From Escarpia spicata (taxonomy: Eukaryota; Annelida; Polychaeta; Sabellida; Siboglinidae), in assembly GCA_963995525.1 (NCBI GenBank), contig CAXEFP010000887.1, forward strand, positions 1,853,173-1,917,172: a stretch of 64,000 bases of DNA, read 5' to 3'. A model generated the notes under the pieces. It saw only the letters and a list, made by a program, of their open reading frames with translations, was not told the DNA's origin and searched no databases. Of this stretch, positions 22,989-37,400 are shown piece after piece; position 1 is the stretch's first letter, and each line of letters begins with the position of its first letter. The position numbers and the translations under genes are program-made.

Positions 22989-25065
22989 TGTCCTCTGTTA
23001 ACGTATCCTGTTATGAACTAATTTTACATGCACATACAGTTATGGTGCGGACAGGAGAAAATTAATCATACACACCTCATTATGTTTATTATAATTCAAT
23101 GATATGTTGTTTTTGAGTATTGTCGCGATAGGGCATATTACTAGAAGGTGATAGATTTATATGTATAGTATTATATACTATACTTAAAAAGAGAAAAGGT
23201 GAACTGCATTCACCAAAAAATCCTAAATTACTGAAGTTTTGCTCGTAACACACAACTAGTTTTGTAATCAAAAGCCAAACTAGTGTTTAACTATTCAAAA
23301 ATTGTAATCCTAGTTGTAGGCCAGCTTTAGGCTGACGCCTGAAACAAAATACCCACCCCCAATTTGTTAGGGTAATTACCCCATCCACTACGCCACTCCA
23401 GGGGTGAAAAGCGCCCTCCTGGGAGAGAGCTAATTAAGACACTCATTGATGTCAAAGGCAATAAACATACCTCTGCAATCAGATATAGGACCAGAGCGAG
23501 TATGGAAACAATAAAGAAGGAAGAAGTCATTCCACCAACTTGGGTAATGTCTAGGGAGGGGATAGTCATGCAATAATAGTTTACCTCACAGGGCAACATC
23601 TCAAGATTTCAGTTATGTTGGAAGTACATTATTATTTAAACAGATTTCAATATATATTTACAACTTCAGTACACATATAGAATTTAATTTTCAAATCAAG
23701 GCATAAATTGTTGCCTATGCATACGCCATATCATTGTTACTGATACCTACTCTAAGTCTTGGTAATGTTTCACTATTTAAAACAAAGTTTGGGATGTTTA
23801 TAACCTTGAATCTTTTACAACAAATGTATAAACACATATTTGGCGCAAAGTATCGATGCATCATAATTCAAGGTCACTTTACGATGCTGTTAGAAAGTAT
23901 TTTGGATTGAAAGATATGGAAGAGAGTTAAGTAGGAATAAGACGAAGAATAACGCGGATTCAGAAATGAAAGAAGGACGACCGATGACATGTTTGTATTT
24001 AAACAGATGACAGAAACGTGGACATGTGAGGAAATACTGCTACTGATAGTTGTGGACATTTAGATTACTAACGACACAAGTCTGAGAGATATGGTGCCGG
24101 CAACGATGACACTAATATGAGGGGCAGAATTGGATGTCAGGATGGTGGAAGCTGTATACCAAGGTACACAGAACGAAAGAAAGAGTAGTAGTGATCCTGA
24201 GATGTCGGATTAGTTTTACGATAACGTCGGTTTGAGGAAAAGACGTGCACCCAGTCCATAACTGTCCATCATGATGATGACGAAAATCAAGCGGGATCGG
24301 AGAGAAACAGATGAGTTGGACATCGATCATGCTGGTGGGAAGATATAAAGCAAGGGATGAATTGTCTTACGTTAAGGTATATAGAAGCGGACCAATTCTG
24401 GGAAATAAATCTGAACTGATATGAGCGAAACATCAATATAGGGCCTATTCATTAATGCATACATATACACTACATTGAATCATGTTTGCAACTTCCTACC
24501 TGGTAACTTCCGTGCGTTGTCCTAATAGCTGCGAAGACGTACGAGTCCGGCCGCTGTGAACTGTTAGCTGTATTTCACTGGTATGCCTGCCTTGCATGGC
24601 ACCAGCTCGATTGGGCTTTTATTGGGGAGGGGATTTATTGCACCTCAACATTTAAAACAGGCGTAAGCCGCGCTGAACATGATTGGTCACCAACCAGAGA
24701 CCCCGCATATCGACTGTCATTTTGGAACATTTTGTGGAGAAAGGATGGATACGCTTAAGGGTGGTGACGTGTACATGGAAATCATATTTATTTCATTTAT
24801 ATAAATCTGGTTGTTTAATTTTTTTTACATCAGATCAAAAGTACCAATTTCCCGTTTTTGGAAAAGAAATCTATAATTTGAAAAGTTTATTTGTGGTGAT
24901 CATAGTTATTGGGTTGTTGATGCCAGTTAGGCCCCTCTTTCTAATGAATCTTTTTGTTATCATTCGGTAGGGTTTAAAACCTATACATGGGTGAGTTTTT
25001 TTAACATTGTACTAATTGTAAAAAAACGGACGAGATTCCATGCCATGGTCCATAGTTTGAACCTC
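22989..25065. other. No gene recognised
   Basis: No supported gene. The segment around 24,985-25,030 (gtgagtttttttaacattgt) resembles the reverse strand at 29,300-29,260, suggesting an unassigned dispersed repeat. Confidence 0.35.
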
Positions 25066-25069
25066 CCGT

Positions 25070-27060
25070 TTCACTATCGGCACGTTCAACGTTCGTGGAC
25101 TCTCGTCAGCAACGAAACGAGGCCAGCTAAGCGAAGATCTCGACGGACTACACATCGACATTTGTACCCATATACAATGTGATCGATTTTGTCATCTGCC
25201 GACAGACACACAAAAAGCTTTTGACAGACTCTCGATCATACGCCGGCACTTTACTCTATAGCGACCACCGTCTGCTCCTCACAAAGCTCGACTTCAGGCA
25301 AATGTTCAACGTTTGGGGTCGAATCGAGAAGTTGCGCTCGGTGAAATGCGTTCGCTACAACGTCGAGTTGTTAGCTAGCGATCCTTTCCGCGCACGGTTT
25401 CGTGACGTTGTGTCTGAAGCACTATCGGAACACGTCAGCTAGTTCGAGATGGAACACAGTAGAACATGTTCTGAAGTCGGCGACGGAACTGACCATCGGT
25501 CGGACCGCCCCGGCAGGCAGACGAGGTGTCCCACACTGTGTTGAAATGGCGGCTATGTCAGAGGAACAACGCAAGTTGAAACTATGACTGCAGAACACTC
25601 CAAACGCCACCCGCCGGTGCGAACTGAAGCGCCAGCGCAACACAATCTTGCACGCTATGCGCCGAAAAGTTTGCGATAACGACTCAGCGAGACTAGACAG
25701 GCTAGCGTCAGAAGTTGAACGTCTCCACGATGGCGCAAAAATGTTCCGTGCCGTTCATGAGATGACGAGGAAACCTGCCGTCAAGCTAACGATCCACGAC
25801 GACGCTGGACGCGTTATCTGTAACACAGCCGAACTGAACGCGCGGGTCACCGAACATCCAGTCACCAGTTCAGCGACGAAGCCGTAGAAGAACTGTCTGC
25901 CTTCACCGGAAGACCATCGCGACTGGCAGACCCAATGACAACCGAAGAAGTCAAGCGAGCGATCGGGAAATTGAACAGCGGCCGAGCCAGCGGGCAAGAC
26001 GGCATACCGGCCGAATTCTTCAAATGCACGGCTAGCCTGCTAGCAGACACGATTGCCTGGAAAAACACGAACCGCTCGCCCTAGGCAAAAGTGTGCTCGT
26101 ATTGATACAGAAGCCGGGCAAACCGATAGGTCCACTAACGAGTGTGCGTCCGATAGTTTTACTGTCAGTACTCCGAAAGACATTGTCTCTCATCGTTCTA
26201 TCGAGGATCGCGCCGAAAGTTGACGACTACCTGTCGCCGTCGCAATCGGGATTCCGACGCGGACGCATCACGGCCGACGTAGTCTTCGGGTATCGTTGGA
26301 TCTGTGCTAAAGCGCAACGTCAGCACGTATTAATCAAATTCATCGGCATCGACCTGAGTCGCGCCTTCGGCACCATACGTCGCGACAAGCTGCTTGATGC
26401 GCTACAAACATTCCCCGGCGAGTCGGAACTGCGGATGATTCGCTTCCTACTCGCCGCCACGTCGCTCGAGCCGCGTCTCTCAACAGGCGATTGTCATTCA
26501 TTTGCCACATCCATCGGGACGCCGCAAGGCGACAGCCTCAGCCCGGTGTTATTCACTGTGTACCTCGAAGCGGCACTCCGTGACCTTCGTTCGCGCCTCC
26601 CAACACGTCCACCAGCCGATGCCACCCTACCGCTGGACGTCGAGTACGCTGACGACACGGACTTCGTCACCTCTTCTCGTTCGTTCATCTACGCCAGATC
26701 ATCGGCATATGTTGGCCACATCGCATTTCCAAAGAGGCACTGTACCACCGTTGCCGATGCCGTCCCATCAGCGAAGCTGTCATAACTGCAAGATGTAGTC
26801 TATCCGAGCACGTGCTCCGTATGCCACCCGATGCACCCGCTCAGCGAGCGATCGACAACTACTTCGCCGTGGATACAGGTGTCACGACATACGTGGGTCG
26901 ACCGCAAACGACTCTGCCGACAGCGTTGAGCGCGGACCTGCGACGCATAGGTCGTACGCTACGTTGCCGTGCCGACGTCGACGCTCTGCGCGCACTCGAC
27001 CGTGAACAGTGGCGACAATTGGTGCTGGTCATTTCAAAATATGAAAGCATCATATGAATC
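25070..27060 (+). mobile_element. Non-LTR retrotransposon with EN and RT
   Basis: The endonuclease N-terminus is visible in one frame (TIGTFNVRGLSSATKRGQLS) and its C-terminal part in another (IDFVICRQTHKKL, YSDHRLLLTKLDF). The middle of the endonuclease is missing, so an internal deletion joins the ends. A linker with coding-like text follows (ARLDRLASEVERLHDGAKMF). The reverse transcriptase begins near 26,093: KPGKPIGPLTSVRPIVLLS, PSQSGFRRGRITADVV, GIDLSRAFGTIRRDKL, GTPQGDSLSPVLFTVYL and catalytic YADD in VEYADDTDFV. The C-terminus includes EHVLRMPPDAPAQRAIDNYF and GRPQTTLPTALSADLRRIG, ending at 27,054. I am not sure of the clade. Stops around 25,440-26,090 make it inactive. Confidence 0.8.
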
Positions 27061-27331
27061 CATGGAATTGACCTTTTTTAATTATTTATTTACATTTTTA
27101 TTACTTTTTAGTGCAATTTCTACTGACTTTTTAACGAGTATTTTTTTAAACTTTTTATCATATGGACATTTTAATTATACATGTATCTATTCATTTAAAT
27201 ATTTTAATTTATTTATATATCTATTTATTCCACTGTGATGGTACATTTCGTGCGGAATGGCACAAGCGCGAACTACATCACGTGTGCCACGCGAAAGTGC
27301 ACATAATAATAATAATAATAATAATAATAGT
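27061..27331 (+). other. LINE 3' untranslated region with (AAT)n end
   Basis: AT-rich region following the RT stop codon, ending in about nine aat repeats at 27,303-27,331. Simple-repeat 3' ends are common for non-LTR elements. Confidence 0.5.
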
Positions 27332-27827
27332 TTGAACCCAATTTATGGTGGATGTATTTTGACATTTCCATTGTATCGCTGAAGTGTTGAAGTTTGTGGA
27401 CATATATAATACTTCATATCAATACAATTATATTGTTGTGATTTTTTAAACATTAACATACACTTAAACAAGTGTGTTCTTTTTGGTATAAAGTTCAGTG
27501 AATGTGTCATAATAATTATAATACTTGTTCGAATTACAAAGAGTCCAGTATTTTTTTATATATATTTCCATAATATACTCCTCTACGAAAGTTGAATATA
27601 TTCTTTCAGACATTTGTGAATCTTTGGATGTGTGAAATTTTACCCTTTTTGCGGAACGTCTGTGACTACGTGTATTTCCCATTTTTTTAAACAATACAAA
27701 ATTATGTCGTATCTGTATTACACAAGTCCTAAAATGTAGACCATCCATGCTTTTAGTCAATTTCATACATAAACCTTATTGCAGTTTTATGTCCATTCTT
27801 ATAAGAGCATGCGAAGTGTCCCAAAAC

Positions 27828-28170
27828 GCCGTCACGGACGTTCCGCCATGTTACATGTCCGCAAATCGCAACGCCGGCTCATATAAACATTAGATGGCAA
27901 AGTACGGGTGAGGTACCCGCATCCAGTCGGTGGAAAAACTAAACGTATATAACAGGCTATCAACCGAGGACATTGACGACACTGCCGTCGATGAGATCTT
28001 CATGCCTTGGATTCCTATACCGTGCGTGACTGGAGGACGCAACCGCGCCCAGTGCATACTGCATGAAGGTCTACGGGATGAGATCAGTGCGGCCCACAAC
28101 CAGTTTTTGAGTTTGCACGCAGGGATTGACAGATTGACAACATCTATAAATGCAGAACGTCCGTGACGGC
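27828..28170. mobile_element. Short segment flanked by 16-bp inverted repeats
   Basis: The sequence gccgtcacggacgttc at 27,828-27,843 recurs as its exact reverse complement at 28,155-28,170. The 343-bp segment holds a plus-strand frame of 78 codons (27,930-28,166; for example DEIFMPWIPIPCVTGG) whose stop codon lies inside the right inverted repeat. I do not recognise the peptide. The structure resembles a small non-autonomous DNA transposon, but flanking duplications are not obvious. Confidence 0.4.
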
Positions 28171-30394
28171 AAATTGTCTTCATTAAATGCGTATACACCT
28201 TTACCTTGGATTTATGCTTTTGTTGTGTGCGTATTATTGTTGCTCAGGGAGGTCGTTGTTCTACTTGGTGGAACTATTGCAGGTTTCTAGGCAACGTTAA
28301 CTAGTTCAATAAAATTGGAAGTCGTCATAGTCGTCTTCCATTTCGCTATAGAATATAACGGTTGACACATACACATATGAATGTAATGTAGCCTATATAA
28401 TTAGGGGCATGTAATGTTTTGGCCTGCAGATGTCCGTGGCGGCTATGTATTTGTCTACGTTAAACGCACACATATTCTTGTTATAAATATGGGAGTAATA
28501 TTTTACTATGTCGCCGTATCCATACAGGTTCTCGCTCGGTAATTATCTGTTGGACATTGTCTTTTTTTTTTAATGTTAATTTTGGGCATTTATACATTTA
28601 TTGATAGGTGTCTTGACTCTCTCTCAGTCACACATTAACTTAGCTTAATATTTTATAAAAGTAAATTATAATATTCTTAAGCCAGGGCATGTGCTTTTAT
28701 GCAAAGCAAATATGTGGTGGAATGTGGCGTATATAATGAGACATACCAACCCATGCGTCGCATTCACAAACAACGTCACGTCCGTGATGAAAATAGAGTA
28801 GTTGGATACATGGTCGATACAACATACATATTTGCTTCAGCAAGATCAAACTTGAATATATTATAAGTATGCAAGCTAAGTAATTGGGAAACAATATTGC
28901 TTTTTTACACTTTTGAAATGTATCGATAGCTGTAAATGAAATATTGATTAGTATTACTCTCAAAGTGTACAATATATACATGCAACACGTGTTCCACGCA
29001 ACGCAGTTAAGAAAATATTATAATATGGAAACAAATTCATCAGTAAAACGTGTGTTCGGTGTGGTAAAGTCAAATAGTCACGGACGTTCTCGTTGCTTTT
29101 GGGTATCATCTTTTTAACTCGTGTAACTCTCTCAGACATGATCCGATTTGCGAACGGCTTGAAGGTCTGTACGCTACAATATATATATATATATATATAT
29201 TCAAGAACGGGACACCATGAAATATAATGCACAATAAGTTTGATTTTAAGGACCATTTTTTGGCAATTGGTACAATATTAGAAAAACTCATCCATATACA
29301 GACTAGTTTGTTAACAGAACGTTGTGGGGCGCTGGAAACAAGTAAAATTAGAACATCATGAACACCTCCGATATCGTATGATGGTTGTTTTGCAACAAAA
29401 TTTGGCCCATATCTAAACTAAGTTTGAAGAACCCTGTCCTATTACTTTTGATGCAAATATTTTTGCACTTGAGGTTTTTCTCTAACATTGTTGTAATATC
29501 CAAAATCATGCATAATATTATATCATGGCTATTCTCAATTAAGTTATTGTTTAACGAAAAACGTTGTGGTTTATCCGCATCAATTAATGTTAACGTGTGC
29601 ATTTACAAGTTGGACACTGCTAGATTACTGCGAGTCGCCAGGAACGCGTTATGGGTCGCTGAGCGTAAGTTCTGCAGCCGACACTATATGCCATGCACAA
29701 ATCGAAATTAAATCAATTAACTAATTATCCTAAACTATCACATGCTATAGTAATGAATGAGGGTTGTCACTCACGCGCTGGATAAGCTCAGACCGGAAAA
29801 TGGTTGTAAACGACACACGTCGACGCAAACAGTAACTGTTGTAAAAGTGCCAGAGTGCCCGTGCTCCTCTCAACCAGAGCTATGGGACGCCTTACACGAA
29901 CGTGAGAAGTGCAGTGGAGACAGTCATGTAATTATATTGTCCATGATTTAAACATAAAGACGGTATTACACGCTTTCTTAGTGGGTAAATAAATGCTTGC
30001 GAATATAATTATGGTCACAGTAATTGGCAGTACCCCAATTAAAATATATTATTTGATCAATTAGGCATCTATATTAATAAAGCATTTGAAACGCCTTTAT
30101 TTGATTTTTTTGCATATTTACTAAGTATGTATGTGTATGTTCAAGATATATTATTAGTTACCAACACACTGTGATAAATGTCGGTACATTTTATATAGTT
30201 ACTTAAATGGTTACACACAATATGATACATATTACATTACGATTTTAGTTTTTTCAAAAACGTTATAAATTATTGTAGGTTTATGGTCAAAAAGATATAT
30301 CTAGGTATCTTGGATATTAACCTTGGTTTATGAGAATATGGTCTGTGTGTTCAACGCACATAACCGCTTGGAATGTATGTATAGCGTAATAAAT
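28171..30394. other. No gene recognised
   Basis: AT-rich sequence with a (ta)n run at 29,179-29,200 and two further copies of the TCACGGACGT word. No coding region is supported. Confidence 0.4.
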
Positions 30395-32045
30395 CAACAC
30401 GTTAATGAACCCCTGAATTCACGTGAATACTCATTCCGCTAGAACCGTACCAGTGTCCCCAGTTTCATACGTGAATGAACACTTGAATTCATGTGAATAC
30501 CCTTCAAATATGACCGTACCAGTTCCCCCAGTTCCACACGTAAAGAAACACGTGAATTAACGTGAATACTCGTTCCGCTAAAACCGTATCAGTGTCCCCA
30601 GTTCCACACGTGAAGGAACTCGTTAATTCACGTACCCCTGGGACCGTACCAGTTTCCCCAGTTTCACGGATGAATGAATACGTGAATGAACCCCTGAATT
30701 CACGTGAATACTCATTCCGCTAGAACCGTACCAGTTTCTCCAGTTCCACACGTGAACGAACACATTAATTGACGTGATTACTCGTTCCCCTAAAACTGTA
30801 CCGGCTTCCCCAGTTCCACACGTGAATGAACACGTTAATTGACGTGATTACTCGTTCCCCTGGAACCGTACCAGTTTCCACACTTTCACACGTCAATGAA
30901 CCCGTAAATTCAAGTGAATACTCATTCCGCTAGAACCGTACCAGTTTCTCCAGTTCCACACGTGAACGAACACATTAATTGACGTGATTACTCGTTCCCC
31001 TAAAACTGTACCGGCTTCCCCAGTTCCACACGTGAATGAACACGTTAATTGACGTGATTACTCGTTCCCCTGGAACCGTACCAGTTTCCACACTTTCACA
31101 CGTCAATGAACCCGTAAATTCAAGTGAATACTCATTCCGCTAGAACCGTACCAGTTCCCCCAGTTTCACACGAGAATGAACCCGTGAATTCACGTTCCAC
31201 TTGAACCGTACCAGTTTCCCCAGTTCCACACGTGAATGAACACGTTAATTCACGTGATTACTTGTTCCACTGCAACCGTACCAGTTCCCCCAGTTCCACA
31301 CGTGAATGAACACGTTAATTCACGTGATTACTTGTTCCACTACAACCGTACCAGTTTCCCCAGTTCCACACGTGAATGAACACGTTAATTCACGTGATTA
31401 CTTGTTCCACTACAACCGTACCAGTTTCCCCAGTTCCACACGTGAATGAACACGTTAATTCACGTGATTACTTGTTCCACTACAACCGTACCAGTTTCCC
31501 CAGTTCCACACGTGAATGAACACGTTAATTCACGTGATTACTTGTTCCACTACAACCGTACCAGTTTCCCCAGTTCCACACGTGAATGAACACGTTAATT
31601 CACGTGATTACTTGTTCCACTGCAACCGTACCAGTTTCCCCAGTTCCACACGTGAATGAACACGTTATTTCACGTGATTACTTGTTCCACTACAACTGTA
31701 CCAGTTTCCACAGTTCCACACGTGAATGAACACGTTAATTCACGTGATTACTCGTTCTCCTGAAACCGTACCAGTTTCCCCAGTTCCATACGTGAATGAA
31801 CCCGTGACTTCACGTGATTATTCGTTCTCCTGGAACCGTACCAGTTTCCCCAGTTCCATACGTGAATTAACCAGTGATTTCACGTGATTATTCGTTCCCC
31901 TGGAACCGTACCAGTTTCCCCAGTTCCATACGTGAATGAACCCGTGATTTCACTTGATTATTCGTTCCCCTGGAACCGTACCAGTTTCCCCAATTTCAGC
32001 CGTGAATTAACTCGTGAATTCACGTGAAGACACGTACCGGTGGAG
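30395..32045 (+). repeat. 70-bp minisatellite with CACGTG motifs
   Basis: About 23 units of 70 bp: cacacgtgaatgaacacg, ttaattcacgtgattac, a variable ttccactacaac block and cgtaccagtttccccagttc. Most units carry two ACGTG motifs, usually one as a full CACGTG E-box core. Units at 31,200-31,740 are nearly identical. At the left, a three-unit (210-bp) block is duplicated, with the same variants recurring at about 30,858 and 31,068. There is no coding frame. Confidence 0.95.
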
Positions 32046-32762
32046 CCGTACCAGTTATGAACCAGTATGACACGTGTCAAACTGGTTCAAAATTGGTTCC
32101 TTATTTACTGGGGTAGCCCACGGCCATGGAACAAGTGGTGCTATACCTTCGGCGTGCTCGCTACCTGACTGTTTGGGACACAGTCGTCGATATCCGCATC
32201 AAGGCCAGGCCACCAGACGAAGCTTCTAGCGATCGACTTTATTCTGACCATGCCCGGCTGTATCACATGCAGTTCTCGTAGTATCTGTTATCTGAACACT
32301 GCTGGAATGATTACTCTCCTCCCCATACTTTTGATTAATTCAAGACTGGCAAACATTATTTCTGGCTAAGGGCCTGTGTCTCACCCATCAGTGGGGTAGA
32401 GAGCTGCCTTCTCATCAGCTTCAGGATCATCTTGCTTATGTTGTTGTTCCTGGCTTGTCACAGCCCCCGGCGCCGGCTGCAACAGAGAGAACATGACACC
32501 AGGGACTGTTTCACTACGGTAAAGAGCTCATCGGGGAAATCCATCACTAAACAGAATCCTTGTTAAATTTAAGAAGCTTTTCAAAATGCTCAATATCGAG
32601 GCCAACTTTACCCCAACGATCCTGTTAACGCAGCTTTCCAAAATCCTTTGTCACGGAGACATTTGAAAGTACCATTAACAAGTTTTGTTTAAGAAAGAAA
32701 TATTCCCTCTGCCGTTTTAATCTTAAGTGCTAGTTTTAAGTAGACTGTTTACAGCAAAACAT
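32046..32762. other. No gene recognised
   Basis: Non-coding sequence after the minisatellite. The first ~60 bp keeps related words (gtatgacacgtgtcaaactg). Confidence 0.35.
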
Positions 32763-32945
32763 GTATACACGCACGAACAGGTTTACATAGGCACGCACAT
32801 GCATGCACAGGCACGCATCACGCAGACACGCGCTGAAACGCGGACATGCTCACGCGCACACATGCATGCACACACACACACACACACGTACACACACACA
32901 CACACACGCACACGCACACGCACACGCACACGCACACGTACACGC

Positions 32946-32980
<35 letters not shown>
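32763..32980. repeat. (CA)n/(CACG)n microsatellite
   Basis: Runs of ca and cacgca, densest from 32,868 to 32,980. Confidence 0.9.
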
Positions 32981-32981
<1 letters not shown>

Positions 32982-34440
32982 CCGTTTTGTTCTATAATTA
33001 AGTACGTTTGTATATCTGTAGTGTAATGTTATATTTTCTTATGTATTTTTATTGATAATATGTTAAAAATAGTTACATCGCGTCATGAACTCGGATATAC
33101 AACATGCAGGAATTCGTTAGCGCGACTTACCCAATAACGTCTTTGAAATTCGGAGACAACCATCCATATCCTTTGGGTTTGCAGTCTGTACATTCCTCGT
33201 GTGGTATGTTGGACTCGGAATAATTGCGTAATAGCCATGCCATTTTTCAAATGTTTGGCTTTGTGAAATGGGCTAAGTACCATTAATTAATGCTTGACGG
33301 AATTAAATCCATGCATAATCCACGAATTGACACTGGGTAGAACGATGAAGGTGGTTCTCTTTGATGCCAAACGCCGTTGCATGTGCGCACGACACGTGAA
33401 TCGTTTGCCCAAGTATGTTACCGATTCTTCGTGAATAGCTCGTTTGACGGCTTGTGCCGGTAAACAAAGCCATTTGTTACGGAGAAGGGGAGCCACAGTC
33501 TGTTGTAATTCATGGATATACATAATTATTTGTAATGTTCCAAATGCTACAATGTCGTTTTCCTGCAATACGTGCATAGTTGCCTATGTAATATTATACC
33601 AACTGAACCCATGCCCCATTGGATATGCGATCATCAGTAATAATGAAGCGAGTTTTCTCATAAAGTTGATATTTTTTATTCTAAAACATTTCATTTCTAT
33701 GTGATCTTCTTCTTCATTTATTTGACTACGTATGTGCTAAAATTCAGCGTATTCCTAATAACATCACTGTATCTACGGGGTGTTTCAGAACACCACCCGA
33801 TTTTTGACTCGCTAAAAAGGTGCGTCTAAAACGGGGCCCCTGCACATCCACTTGTATATTGTTTAGCCGTCATCACACATTTCGCAAAAGTCATTGTGTA
33901 CACACGGATCCTAACAAGTCATGGTGTGCTCACGCCGCGCATTAGTCACATTTCATCCAGGCTTCCCCGTCCTTATTGTCCGAACAACATTGGTGCATTA
34001 TTGTTTTTGCACCCAGTTGTCGCGCTTGTTTTCGAAGCTACGAGACATCGCAGTGGCACGGCGAACGATCCCTTCGTTCCCCGTGTAGTTCCACTCGTAG
34101 TTTTTTTTTTTTAGGTCTTGTTCTCAATCGAAGTTGACGTTTGTATGGACCGAGCGTGGTGAGACATGTATTTTCTCTGTTACACTACTTTCGCTTTGTT
34201 GATTGATCTCCTTTCAGTATAGGTGATACACTCTCTACTAGGTTTATTATCATGGTTTAGTGATACAGCTGTACATGCAACTTTACAATATACTTATACA
34301 TTACACTACTTGATAATATAAGACGTATCCATCAAGCTCATATTTATATAATATACAAAGTAAATTATTAATATTTTTGTTTTGCTTTCGAATTGTATTA
34401 TTATTCTTACTATTCTATAACTAGGTAATACGTAATAGTA
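32981..34440. other. No gene recognised
   Basis: No supported gene. A poly-T run at 34,100-34,112 is the only simple feature. Confidence 0.4.
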
Positions 34441-34449
34441 GGCATCCTG

Positions 34450-37400
34450 TAGTCTCGTAAGACTGTGGATCTGTGCCCTGGTGTCGAAGATCAGTTGTTG
34501 GCTGGGCAGCGTCTGTTGTGGCTGTAGAGGCCAATTCTTGAGTGGCAGTCTTTATTGCATATGCTGTACTTGAAGGTGCTCTCGGCTCTGTTCTCAGCCT
34601 GGGTGTTTTTTCTGCGGTTGCGTTTTTCTTCTGCTAGCCTGCGGAGAGTATCCTCTCCTCTTTTGAGACCCCTGTGCAGTTTCTGCTTCCATGTGGATTG
34701 GTCTCCAGCAAGATCCTCCCAGTTGTCAACACCTATGTCTAGTGCCTTCAAGTCTCGCTAACATACGTCCTTGAAGCGCAGATGGGGACGTCCTGCAGCT
34801 CTCTTTCCAGAGGCCAGATCTCCGTAGAGGATGTCTTTTGGAAGTCTCCCATCTTCCACCCGATGCACATGGCCGAGCCAGCGGAGGCGGCGTTGCCTGA
34901 GCATGGTCACCAGGTTCACAGACTTGGTACGTGAGAGGACCTCTGTATAGGGGACTCGTTCCTTCCAGGAGATCCCGAAGATGCGCCGCAGGCAGCGCAA
35001 GTGAAATGAGTCCAGTCGTTTCTCCTGAGTGGAGTACAGCGTCCAGGACCCACTACCGTACAGAAGTGTAGTCAGCACGCAGGCGTTGTACACTGTCACC
35101 TTTGTGTGCTCTGTCAGCATTTTGTTATTCCACACTCTCTTTGTAAGGCGGGCAAGTGTTGAGGCCGCTCGCCCAATCCTTCTGCTGATTTCTGCTTCTA
35201 ATGAGAGGTTGTCAGCAATGGTGGACCAGAGGTAGGTGAAGAGGTGGACGACCTCTAGCTCATAATTGTATATGGTGATGTTTGGAGGAATGATCACGTC
35301 CTGCCCCATGATGTTAATCTTTCTCAAGCTGATTGTCAGTCAGACATCCATGCATGCCTTTGCAAAGCGGTTGATGAGGTTTTGTAGCTCGTCCTCGGTA
35401 TGCGTAATGACTACTGCATCATCCGCAAACAGAAAGTCTCTGACGAGGGCCAGGCGTACCTTGGTCTTCGCTTTTAGGCGAGCCATGTTGAATAGTTTTC
35501 CGTCAGATCTCGTGTGCATGTACACTCCCTCTTTCGAAGATCCAAAGGCGTGCTTCAACATAAGGGCAAAAAATATCCCAAAGACGGTTGGGGCGAGGAC
35601 GCATCCCTGTTTGACGCCACTGGTACCGCTAATAGTCTCGGAAGTAGAACCGTCATACAGGATTGTACCTCTCATATCATCAATGAATGACCTGAGCTTT
35701 GGGGGGCATCCTATCTTCGGTAGGATCTTGAACAGACCATCCCTGCTCACAAGGTCGAAGGCTTTGGTAATGTACAGCGGCTTCTGCTGTTCCCTGCATT
35801 TCTCATGTAACTGTCGAAGCGAAATGATCATGTCACTAGTTGATATATTTGCTCTGAAGCCACACTGGGATTCGGGGTAGACTTTGTCAGCGAGTATGTG
35901 TAGTCTGTTCAGGATGACACGAACAAACAACTTGCCAACTACGCCCAGGAGTGAGATGCCTCTGTAATTGTTACAATCACTACTGTCTCTTTTCTCCTTG
36001 TATAGCGTAACGATGCTGGCATCCTTCATGTCTTGCGGCATGGCCCCTTCACTCCAGCACTGACAAAGAAGTACGTGTAGGGGTTTGAGTAGAGTGCTCT
36101 TGCTGCACTTGATGATTTCGGGTGGAATTCCATCGCCTCCAGGTGCTTTTCCAGTGGAGAGGTTGTCAATAACCTTGCTGAGTTCGTCGATGGTTGGTTC
36201 CTCGTTCTCGTCCTCGGGCGGATATTCTATGCCATCCATGGCTGAGCTGGTGACAGCATTCTCTCTGGAGCATAGTTCTGAGTAGTACTCTACCCACCGC
36301 TCCATTAGATTTTTCCTGTCATGGTTGGGCTCTCCTGTGGAGGACCTCAAAGGAGCTGTCTTGCTCTGAGTAGGGCCTATGGCTTTCTTGATTCCGTCAT
36401 TCATGGCCCTAGTGTTACCTGTATCAACTGATCTCCTGGTGTCCTTGCATATCTGGTGCCAGCAACGTTCGCACAGGGCCTAGCAGTCTGCTAAACTTTG
36501 GCTGTTCGGAGTACCTGGAGCGTTGCTTGGCTGGGTGAGCACTTGTGTTCTTCAAGGGCTGCACGCTTGGCCTCGATAACTGGAGTCATCACACCGCAGT
36601 TAATCTCGAATCAATCATTTGTTTTCCTTGACTTCTTCTTTCCAAAGACTGTGGTGACAGCATTTGGTACTGTGTCGCGTACATGGTCCCATGTCTGAAT
36701 GGCAGTGTCAAGTGGTAGACTGTTCAGTGCATCCTCCAGTACCTCTGTAAACAGAGCTGTCTTTTCGGGATGTGTTGTCTTGCTCACATCAATGCGAGGT
36801 TTTGTTTCGCGTTTAGAGCGATGTATCTCCTTAGGCTGTAACCTAATCCTGCAGCACACCAAGGATTGGTCTGTGTCGCAGTCAGCGTTGTGGTAGGATC
36901 TGGCGATGAGAACATTCTGGAGGCAAGAGCGTCTACAGATGATCAAGTCCAGCTGATGCCAGTGCTTTGATCGGGGGTGTCTCCGTGATGTATTGTGTTG
37001 GGGCTTCGTCTGAAAGAAGGAATTGGTAATGCAGAGGTCAAAGTAGGAGCACAACTCAAGAAGTCGCTGTCCATACTCATTTATCTTGCCGACTCCGTGA
37101 TTTCCCAAGCAGACTGGCCAGGCGACATGATCGGCTCCCACCCTTGCGTTGAAGTCACCCAACAGCAGCAGGTGTTCCTTTGGCGGTATATATGGCTGAT
37201 GATGGATTCCAGTTTTCCATAAAACTAATCTTTGGCTTCTGATCTTGAGTACAGGGTTGGCGCGTGATGATGTTGACAGGGCCGTCGCACGTTTGAAGAC
37301 GGGGCGAGAGGAGTCTTTCAGATCCGTTTCCGTCAGGCTCTATCATCCCTAGCAATTTGTTCTTGACTGCAAAACCTACGCCGTGCACTCTTGTATTATC

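Noticed and set aside
27930..28166. Independent 78-codon gene
   Set aside because: No recognisable motif, and the frame lies inside the inverted-repeat segment and ends in its arm. Reported only as part of that segment.
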